From: a virus
Virus record (IMG/VR): IMGVR_UViG_3300045976_000126
Span: 1-56,225 of that record
DNA length: 56,225 nucleotides
Strand: one strand, 5' to 3'
The translations under genes and the position numbers were made by a program. How positions within the stretch are numbered: position 1 is the first letter of the stretch; the number at the start of each line of letters is the position of its first letter. This document shows positions 7,491-14,028 of this stretch, one piece after another. Below the pieces are notes generated by a model. The model saw only the letters and a list, made by a program, of their open reading frames with translations. It was not told the DNA's origin and did not search any database.

Positions 7491-9245
7491 TCAGTCGTTG
7501 GCGGACCCGGCGGCCGCGACCGTGGCCGCGATCGTCTCGGTAGCGACGGTGGCCGCGCTCGCGCCGGTCGGCTGAAGCACCATGGCCACGTGCAGAGACT
7601 CGATGCCCCGGAACGCGGTGTGCTCGAAGCCCTCGGCGAACGTCTGGTACTTGTTCTCGCCGACCAGCGTGCTGTCGCGGATGACGCCGATGTCCAGCGT
7701 GCCACCGTCCATCAGCAGCCAGTCGCCTTCGGCGAACAGCAGCACCGAGGTCACGTCCGGGTAGCCGGGCACGAAGCCGCCAGCGGTCACGGGCGAGTAG
7801 AACTGATTCGGGATGGTGAGCGGGTTGCCGCCGCCGATGTTGGCCGGCTTGATGCCGTCCATGTGCCAGGCCACGGCGACGTTGCGGGCCGCGAACCAGT
7901 CGGCGATCTGCGCGTCGGTGATCGCGAACACGCCGAGGCCGTCGCCGACCATCTGGCGGGCCAGGTCGGTCCGGATCATGTCCTTGAGCCACGCCGGGGC
8001 GATCATCCGCAGGTTCCGGTTCTGCGACAGCCGGTGCACGTTGCGGTAGTAGGCCACGATGTGGTCCAGGGTGGCCAGCGCGTCGCGGACAGCGCCGAGC
8101 AGCTGCTTGGACTGAATGGTGGTCGAACCGACCGTCAGCTGCCGAAGCAGCTCGTTCTCGGCCGCCTGCGCGTACGCGATGTCCTGTGCCTTGACGATCG
8201 AGTCCGCCCACTCGGGGTCGAAGCGGGCCGACATGTTCGAGATCGTCAGGCACTTGTAGATGGCCTGAACCTCGGCGGTCACCACGCCGGGGCAGTCGAT
8301 CTCAACGCAGGCCTTCGGCACGATCGGGTCGGCCGTGTCGTCCGCGTTCGTCCAGAAGCCGATGCCGCCCGTCTGGGCGACGCCGGACACGGCGGGCCGG
8401 TAGGTGAGGCCGCCCCGGTCGGCGGTCACCCGGTTGAGCGCGTCGCGGACCGGGCGGTCCGTGTCGCCGATCACCGGGATGTCGTACAGCACCTGTAGCG
8501 GGGCGCAGAACCCGCCGGCCGCGACCAGGCTGTCGGCCGTGGCCGCCTTGTCGACCAGCGCTTCCAGCTTGAGCTTGTTCTCGAAGGCGTCACCGGCACC
8601 GAACGTGCGGGACTCCGGGAACTCGGTGCGGATGCGCAGCACGTCGGTACGGCCGTTCAGGCCGGCGCTCAGCGCGCCGACGCGCCGGATCGCCTCGGCC
8701 ATCGCGTTCGCCATGCCCCGACGGTCGAGGTACTCGCCGGTCTCGCTGCCCGGGCCGGACAGGGCCATCGCGCGGACCGTCGCTGTGTCGGCCGTGCCCG
8801 GGCGCAGGCCGTTGCGACGACCGCCCAGCCGGCGGCCGGCTGCCTGCACGCCCGGCTCGGGCTGCTCGGTGCCGTTCTCGGGCTGCTCCGGGTCGTCCCC
8901 GGCCGGGTCGTCCTCGACCTTGTCGGGGCTGCCCTCATCGCCCGGCTCGGGGGCGGTGGTCAGCTCGGACAGCTGCGCCAGGGACGCCTTGCTCTCGGCC
9001 GCCCGCTGCGCGAACGCGGCCTCGGTGGTCTTGATCGCGGAGAACAGCGCCACCAGGCCCTGAACGTCGCTGAGCTCTTCCGCGCTCAGCTCGCCGGCCT
9101 TGTCGCTGTACTTCGCCGATCGCGCGAGCCCCTCCGCCTTGATGGCGGCGAGCTCGGCCGGAGTCTTGCCCGCGAGGGCTGCCTGCGCTTCGGCCAGCTG
9201 GTCACCGCCGGCCGCGAAGGCGGCAAGAATCTGCGTGATGTCCAC
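7491..9245 (-). CDS. Major capsid protein with N-terminal scaffold-like domain
   Basis: A 584-residue protein. GTG 9245 is chosen over an upstream in-frame codon because a GGAAGGGAAAG box precedes it. Residues about 1-150 are helical, then acidic and Pro-rich, resembling a fused scaffolding or delta domain that is normally cut off by the maturation protease. Residues about 175-570 show the pattern of an HK97-fold shell protein: a beta-rich start, a long central helix and an E-loop-like segment. Position and size support the major head protein. The cleavage site cannot be placed by reading alone. Confidence 0.85.
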   Translation of the reverse strand: MDITQILAAFAAGGDQLAEAQAALAGKTPAELAAIKAEGLARSAKYSDKAGELSAEELSDVQGLVALFSAIKTTEAAFAQRAAESKASLAQLSELTTAPEPGDEGSPDKVEDDPAGDDPEQPENGTEQPEPGVQAAGRRLGGRRNGLRPGTADTATVRAMALSGPGSETGEYLDRRGMANAMAEAIRRVGALSAGLNGRTDVLRIRTEFPESRTFGAGDAFENKLKLEALVDKAATADSLVAAGGFCAPLQVLYDIPVIGDTDRPVRDALNRVTADRGGLTYRPAVSGVAQTGGIGFWTNADDTADPIVPKACVEIDCPGVVTAEVQAIYKCLTISNMSARFDPEWADSIVKAQDIAYAQAAENELLRQLTVGSTTIQSKQLLGAVRDALATLDHIVAYYRNVHRLSQNRNLRMIAPAWLKDMIRTDLARQMVGDGLGVFAITDAQIADWFAARNVAVAWHMDGIKPANIGGGNPLTIPNQFYSPVTAGGFVPGYPDVTSVLLFAEGDWLLMDGGTLDIGVIRDSTLVGENKYQTFAEGFEHTAFRGIESLHVAMVLQPTGASAATVATETIAATVAAAGSAND

Positions 9246-9387
9246 GCTACTTTCCCTTCCGCTCAAACGTCCGATACGCGGGGCAGCTGGCTATGCCTGC
9301 GTCCGGCTGTTTCGGCTAGGCCGACCGGATCGATACCCGTTGTTCAGCGGAAGGGTAACGGCGTGTGTCGTCAATCGCGGGCGTGAA
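9246..9387 (-). other. 142-bp leader before the major capsid gene
   Basis: No reading frame of note. A TTGACG at the upstream end has no convincing -10 at 17 bp. The region may hold a late promoter of a different class or only a leader; I cannot support either. Confidence 0.4.
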
Positions 9388-9810
9388 TCAATTCGTGGGG
9401 GTTGACTCCGGCGTCGACGGCGATCCCGGGTAGCCAGGGGGCATCTCCGGAGTGACCACGGGGGGCGTGTAGGTCGTGGTGGGAATCGGGACGTCGGGGG
9501 TGGGCATGACGAGCGGGTGTCCTTCGGCGGCCGATGGCCCGGTGATCACGGTGACGGGGTGCTTCGGGTCGTCCGTGATGATCGTGACGTTGCCGTTGGT
9601 GGTGCTGGGCACGGTGTCCTCCGTGGTGGCTGGCGCGGCGCTGGTGGTGCCGGTCGGCATGCTGGTGGGGTCGAGCTGCTGCACAACGGCCGCCGGGGAC
9701 TGGCGCGGCGTGGCGGCGGGGCCGTGCGCGAGCTGAACGCCGGCCACGATGCCGCCGAGCGCGGACATGACGACGACGGCGGCCACGATGCCCGCGTGCG
9801 TCCTGGTCAT
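9388..9810 (-). CDS. Membrane-anchored Thr/Pro-rich protein
   Basis: A 140-residue protein starting at ATG 9810 with AAGGGA upstream. Residues about 8-28 form a hydrophobic signal or anchor segment after a basic start. The rest is a low-complexity Thr, Pro, Ser and Val stalk typical of an extracytoplasmic tail. It lies between a lipoprotein cluster and the capsid gene. It may be expressed on the host surface, for example for exclusion of other phages, but no functional motif is visible. Confidence 0.7.
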   Translation of the reverse strand: MTRTHAGIVAAVVVMSALGGIVAGVQLAHGPAATPRQSPAAVVQQLDPTSMPTGTTSAAPATTEDTVPSTTNGNVTIITDDPKHPVTVITGPSAAEGHPLVMPTPDVPIPTTTYTPPVVTPEMPPGYPGSPSTPESTPTN

Positions 9811-9820
9811 GATGTTCCCT

Positions 9821-10114
9821 TCATGATCGTTTGTGTGATCCGCCGCGCTTGGCGCAGACGTCGGCGTGCACCGTATAGAGCTTGACGCCAGCGGCCAGCA
9901 TCGCGTTCCGCTTGGCCCGCTCGGTCACGATGTTGCCCTGGTACTTGCCGTCCCGGTAGCTGACCGCGACGGTGCCGGCGGCATCGGGCATCGGGTCGAC
10001 GTGTTCGATCTTCGGCGCACCCCTGCTGACGCGGGTGGTTTCGACGTCGGCCAGCTCGGCGAAGCACGCCGAGCACTTGCTGCTCGGCGACGTGATCAGC
10101 GTTCCGGATTCCAT
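9821..10114 (-). CDS. Small protein with N-terminal Cys pair
   Basis: A 97-residue protein starting at ATG 10114 behind GAAAGGCG. It has a Cys-x-x-Cys near residue 14 and another Cys near the C-terminus, with a basic tail. The pattern suggests a small metal-binding fold, but there are too few ligands to name a family. It follows the lipoprotein gene by 2 nt and is probably co-transcribed with it. Confidence 0.6.
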   Translation of the reverse strand: MESGTLITSPSSKCSACFAELADVETTRVSRGAPKIEHVDPMPDAAGTVAVSYRDGKYQGNIVTERAKRNAMLAAGVKLYTVHADVCAKRGGSHKRS

Positions 10115-10116
10115 GG

Positions 10117-10407
10117 TCAACGCCTTTCGTCGAAGTACTGCCCGATCGAGAGCGAGCGCCAGTCCAGCGCGGTCACGCAATCGTCGCCCTTGTCGCCGTC
10201 GAGCTCGAACCACACGTGCCAGCACTCCGGGATCGGGTAATACTGGAGCGCGGTGACGCACGACGTCGACGTCCCGCTGCCGGAGCAGATGGTTTGCGGC
10301 ATCCAGAAGGACGCGTCCGGCTCGTACGTCAGGTCGGTGATCGTGCCGTGATCCGGCCCGCATGCGGCGAGCGCCAGGAGCAGCAGCACGGCGAGGGTTC
10401 GGCGCAT
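10117..10407 (-). CDS. Small phage lipoprotein
   Basis: A 96-residue protein starting at ATG 10407, overlapping the upstream stop as ATGA. It has a textbook lipoprotein signal: a basic start, a run of leucines, and a lipobox Leu-Ala-Ala-Cys with Cys at about residue 16. The mature part contains four more Cys, probably disulphide-paired outside the membrane. Prophage and phage lipoproteins often act in superinfection exclusion; that role is an inference here. Confidence 0.8.
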   Translation of the reverse strand: MRRTLAVLLLLALAACGPDHGTITDLTYEPDASFWMPQTICSGSGTSTSCVTALQYYPIPECWHVWFELDGDKGDDCVTALDWRSLSIGQYFDERR

Positions 10408-10703
10408 CAATTCCCCCTCGGCTCGATCTCGATGCGGCCGATCTCGGGCACGAGCGTCACGCGGCAGGACCAGGGCAGCGCGTCGTGCAGCTTGTCGAAC
10501 CACCGGCTGCCTTCGGCGAACTCGCCGCGCGGGAGCAGCACGACGACGCGGTCCAGTCGGCGGCCGGTCGCCGCGTGGGTGATGTTGAACCGGAAGCCGT
10601 CCGGGCGCACGTGGGCGTCCATCAGCGCGTGGCGGGTGCCGAGCACGGCGGCCGACGGCGTCTTCGGCATCTGGCGGCGGCCGGTAATGGTGTAGGTCTG
10701 CAT
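10407..10703 (-). CDS. Small unknown protein, first gene of the lipoprotein cassette
   Basis: A 98-residue basic protein. ATG 10703 is chosen because the promoter -10 hexamer ends only 7 nt upstream, which would make the transcript begin at or next to the start codon. A longer frame would translate the promoter itself. The protein is mixed alpha/beta with no recognised motif. It heads the cassette of lipoprotein, Cys-pair protein and Thr/Pro-rich membrane protein. Confidence 0.6.
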   Translation of the reverse strand: MQTYTITGRRQMPKTPSAAVLGTRHALMDAHVRPDGFRFNITHAATGRRLDRVVVLLPRGEFAEGSRWFDKLHDALPWSCRVTLVPEIGRIEIEPRGN

Positions 10704-10710
10704 GGCAGGT

Positions 10711-10739
10711 ACGGTACGCCCGGCAGAGTTGGGTGTCAA
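10711..10739 (-). promoter_or_regulatory. Core-type promoter P1, TTGACA-17-TACCGT
   Basis: The -35 is at 10734-10739 followed by CCC, and the -10 at 10711-10716. The -10 is 7 nt from ATG 10703, so the mRNA is probably leaderless. AGTTG and CAACT arms flank the -35. Confidence 0.7.
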
Positions 10740-10793
10740 CACAACTGGTACACTTGCCCTGGTTCGGTCGCGTGGGGAAGCCGACTACCAGCA

Positions 10794-10834
10794 CGAAGGC
10801 CCGACGCGGGTCGGGGATACGCGTCGGGCCTTCG
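10794..10834. terminator. Strong bidirectional terminator hairpin
   Basis: 15-bp perfect arms at 10794-10808 and 10820-10834 with an 11-nt loop. It lies 18 nt beyond the stop of the 67-residue membrane protein gene and before promoter P1, so it separates the head-gene operon from the lipoprotein cassette. Confidence 0.8.
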
Positions 10835-10852
10835 TCGCGCCACGGTAACAGA

Positions 10853-11056
10853 TCAGTCGCCGCTCGACGCCGCCCGCTCGGCGCGTACCGCCTGCCACGC
10901 GCCGATGTGCAGCCACGCATTCGCGTACAGCGAACACATGGCCACCCACAGCACCGAGTCTTTCAGCCACAGCGCCGTTGGCACGGCCAGCACGGTCCAC
11001 ACGCCAGCCAGGGACAGGTGCATCGCCCCGAGCCGGCGCGCGGCCCGCTTCGACAC
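10853..11056 (-). CDS. Small membrane protein, two helices
   Basis: A 67-residue protein starting at GTG 11056, right after the previous stop. After a basic N-terminus it has two hydrophobic segments (about residues 17-33 and 37-53) rich in Trp, Leu and Ala. It closes the operon in front of the strong terminator. An internal ATG 30 nt later is an alternative start. Function unknown; holin-like size, but it is far from the lysin. Confidence 0.55.
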   Translation of the reverse strand: MSKRAARRLGAMHLSLAGVWTVLAVPTALWLKDSVLWVAMCSLYANAWLHIGAWQAVRAERAASSGD

Positions 11057-11057
11057 G

Positions 11058-11279
11058 TCAGGCCTGCGCCTTCCGGAACAGCAGGTCATAAGACTCGCCT
11101 TGCTGGAAGTGCTCGCCCACGTCGCCCTTGACGGTCATGCTGAGGGACAGGTGCGGCGTCGCCTCGGCCCACGCCGCGTTGGCCGGGTTCTGGTAGTCGG
11201 GCTGGAAAAGCAGCGACACCTGCCCGTCGCTGTTCCACACCTTGCGGTCCAGCCTCACCTTGGCCGTGACGTCCGCCAT
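11058..11279 (-). CDS. Small unknown protein downstream of the protease
   Basis: A 73-residue protein. ATG 11279 is chosen because AGGAGG sits 6 nt upstream; another ATG two codons earlier touches that box. Mixed composition with a beta-rich middle. It lies between the protease and the small membrane protein. No motif recognised. Confidence 0.6.
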   Translation of the reverse strand: MADVTAKVRLDRKVWNSDGQVSLLFQPDYQNPANAAWAEATPHLSLSMTVKGDVGEHFQQGESYDLLFRKAQA

Positions 11280-11289
11280 GGTCATCCTC

Positions 11290-14028
11290 CTAGTCCGTGT
11301 GGCTCTTGGCCTTCTTGGCCTCCCAGTCGGCCACTGCGGCGCAGGCCTCGGCCTTCGAGCCGGGGTTGACCTGCTGGGAGCCCGGGAAGTTCAGGTCGCC
11401 GGTCGCGCACATCTTCTTGGCCGCGTTCACCGCCGTGGCGATCGCCCGCGACTGATCCATGCCCTTTTCCGTCAGATGCTTCGCGATGCGCTTGATGTAC
11501 GACGGCAGGCCGCCGGCCTTCTGCACCCAGTTGGCCAGCTGCTCGGCCTCGATCAGCAGGGTCAGCTCGACCATGAGGTCCATCGTGGGCGACGCCAGGT
11601 CGTCGACCTCGCCGGCCGTGAGCTGGCCGAGCTGGGCCAGGGCCTTCGCGCTGGCCAGCTGGTGAGCCTCGCGGGCGGCCATGTGGCGCAGCATGACGTC
11701 GGCGAACTCGTCCATGTCGAAGTTCGGGACGCCGGGCCGCGTGACCGGCAGCTGTTCGAGTCGGCCGGCGGCGACCAGCGCCAGGGGCTCGCCCGAGGCG
11801 ACGCGGGCGCGCGGCACCGGGAAGCCGGGGGTGTTCACGCCGAGCACGGCCACCAGCTCAAGGCGGCCGCCGATGTTGCGCCAGTCGCCGGATGGCGGCG
11901 CGGCCCGGAACGCGTGCAGCTCGCTCGACGTGAGCGTGTCCCGCACCGTGCCGGACACCCAGATGCCGTGAGCGTCCTCCCCGCACACCACGTCAGCGCC
12001 GACGGTGCCGGTGTCGTCGTAGTGCCGGACCGTGCTCGCCGCCGACAGCCGGCCGGCCGCGTGGCCGGTGCCGAAGGTGAGGTGGCCGACGGCGACCGGG
12101 CCGGCGTCGGTCTGCACCTCGCCCGTGTGGAAGTAGGCGTACTGGCTGGCCGAGCGCGGCGCGGTGACGCACTGGCCGCTGAACCCGATGTGGCAGGTGC
12201 CCCACGTCGCGATGTGGCCGAAGACACGCCCGTCCTCGGTGAACGTGAGCGGCGTCGGCTTGGTGAGCTTCGGGTCGGCGAAGTGCTCGGCGGGCAGCAC
12301 GCGCACGGCAGCGGCCACCATGGACGGCTTGCCGCCGTTCAGCGGGTAGTCGACCGTGTGCTGCGGCGTCGCCACGCGGACCTTGCTGAACTTCACCGGT
12401 CCCGGATGGTTCAGCTTGGACAGGGCCTTGGCCGCGTCCGGCGACTGCTTGGCGGTGACGTGCGGCATGAACGGCTTGTGCTGCTCGGGCAGCTGCCGCC
12501 CGCTGCCGATGTTGGCGGCGACGTGCTGCCGCACCCGGTCGGCGAAGTCGCCGACGTCCTGGGAGTCGCCGAGCAGGTGGACAGCGGCCGGCGTCTGCTT
12601 GCCCGTCTTGCCGCCGTTGGGGTTGAACAGCGACGGGCCGAGGACGTGCGCCTTGATCGCGCCGCCCGGCTTCGGGCGCGGCTGAGGAATCGTCGGCTTG
12701 GTGGGCGGATTCCCTTGTGCCGCAGGTCCGGATGCGTCGGCGAACGGGCTGCCCTCGGCGATGTCCTCGGCGTCGGGCTGGCCGTCCTCGGGCGGCTCGG
12801 CGGCGTCCTCGGGGTCGCCGTCGTCGTCCGGGTCGGCGTTGTGGGCCGCGATCGCGTCGTTCACGCCCGCGTGCACGTCGGCGATCTCCTGCGGCGTCCA
12901 CTGGTCCAGGTCGTCGCCGAGGTACAGCAGTGTGCAGTGCATCTCGTCGGCGGGGTCGCCGCCGGGAATGGTGAACGCCTCGGGGTTGTCCGGGATCAGG
13001 GCCACCATGCCAGAGGTCGGGTACTGGTCGCCGGCCGCTCGGAGGTCGCGCTCCCACGGGGCGGTCTCGCCCACCTTCCGGTACAGACCGGCCAGCACGG
13101 CCTTGGCCTTGTCCTTGTCGGCGGCCGGCATGTTCGAGCTGTCCAGGCGGCCGGCGGCGGCGGGCAGGCTCGACGGCACCAGCTTCAGCTGCCCGTCGAT
13201 CACGTCGGCCACGGGGAAGCTGTACGCGCCGATCGTCTTCGGGTCGGCCGAGTCGTCCCGGTACAGGAAGGCCCGGGCCAGCTTGTCGGGGTCACCGTCG
13301 GCCCAGTCGCCGATGCGCTTCTGCGCCTCGCCGGCATCCCAGGCCATGCTGCCAGTGGCGGTGGGCAGGCTGTCGTAGCCGCTGCCGATGGTGGCGACCA
13401 GCTGGCCGGCCAGGCAGGGCGAGCAGACGTCGCCGAGCTCCGCCGAGCGCCACATCGGCGACGCGGACGCCGCCAGGGCCTCGGCGTTGGGCTGCACGGT
13501 CTCGCCGTCGAGCACCACATACGCGTCCGGAAACGCCGGCAGGCCTACGAGCGTGGTCGCGCCGATCACCCCCGACGTCATGGTGAGCTGCTCGCTCCCG
13601 TCATCGGCGAGCTGCACCTCGGCGTCGACGGCCGACAGGTCGACCGAGTTGCCGGACAGCGCGCCGTCCTTGACCATGCGGAACGCCGGCACGTCGGTGT
13701 ACATCCACCCGCTGCCGGACCACACGAACGTGCCTTCGGGGAACGGCTGGCCGGTGGACTTGCTGACCACCTCAGGGCCGGGCCGGCGCACCAGGTTGGT
13801 GAGCGCGCCCACCACGTCGGCGTTGTCGTGCCCCTGGCCGCCGTCCGGGGTGCGGGTCTGCGCGTACAGGGTGAGCGGCACGGCGCGGTGGGTGAGCGCG
13901 TTGGGCTCGATGTACCGGCCGTCCGCTGTGGGCATGCCCTCGACGGCGAGCACCGGAAAGCTGATCGGCGCAGCGTTCTCAGGGATGGCCGGCGCGCTGT
14001 CCGCCGACTCGATCACGGGGGCAGTCAT
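11290..14028 (-). CDS. Multidomain capsid maturation protease with 2H-phosphoesterase-like domain
   Basis: A 912-residue protein starting at ATG 14028, overlapping the portal stop as ATGA. Residues 1-190 resemble the N-terminal domain of actinophage head maturation proteases (Gly-Arg-x-Ile-Glu-Pro, then Gly-His-Asp). Residues 200-330 carry the Pro-Val-Ala-Asp-Val-Ile-Asp-Gly region often attached to them. His-Cys-Thr at 364-366 and His-Val-Thr at 523-525 form the paired H-x-T signature of 2H phosphoesterases, separated by an acidic, Pro-rich insert (about 395-455). Residues 600-745 hold a second protease-like block with Ser-Gly-Asp-Trp-Arg at 713-717. The C-terminus has a Lys/Cys domain common in actinophages. 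Domain calls are from memory of families. Confidence 0.75.
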   Translation of the reverse strand: MTAPVIESADSAPAIPENAAPISFPVLAVEGMPTADGRYIEPNALTHRAVPLTLYAQTRTPDGGQGHDNADVVGALTNLVRRPGPEVVSKSTGQPFPEGTFVWSGSGWMYTDVPAFRMVKDGALSGNSVDLSAVDAEVQLADDGSEQLTMTSGVIGATTLVGLPAFPDAYVVLDGETVQPNAEALAASASPMWRSAELGDVCSPCLAGQLVATIGSGYDSLPTATGSMAWDAGEAQKRIGDWADGDPDKLARAFLYRDDSADPKTIGAYSFPVADVIDGQLKLVPSSLPAAAGRLDSSNMPAADKDKAKAVLAGLYRKVGETAPWERDLRAAGDQYPTSGMVALIPDNPEAFTIPGGDPADEMHCTLLYLGDDLDQWTPQEIADVHAGVNDAIAAHNADPDDDGDPEDAAEPPEDGQPDAEDIAEGSPFADASGPAAQGNPPTKPTIPQPRPKPGGAIKAHVLGPSLFNPNGGKTGKQTPAAVHLLGDSQDVGDFADRVRQHVAANIGSGRQLPEQHKPFMPHVTAKQSPDAAKALSKLNHPGPVKFSKVRVATPQHTVDYPLNGGKPSMVAAAVRVLPAEHFADPKLTKPTPLTFTEDGRVFGHIATWGTCHIGFSGQCVTAPRSASQYAYFHTGEVQTDAGPVAVGHLTFGTGHAAGRLSAASTVRHYDDTGTVGADVVCGEDAHGIWVSGTVRDTLTSSELHAFRAAPPSGDWRNIGGRLELVAVLGVNTPGFPVPRARVASGEPLALVAAGRLEQLPVTRPGVPNFDMDEFADVMLRHMAAREAHQLASAKALAQLGQLTAGEVDDLASPTMDLMVELTLLIEAEQLANWVQKAGGLPSYIKRIAKHLTEKGMDQSRAIATAVNAAKKMCATGDLNFPGSQQVNPGSKAEACAAVADWEAKKAKSHTD

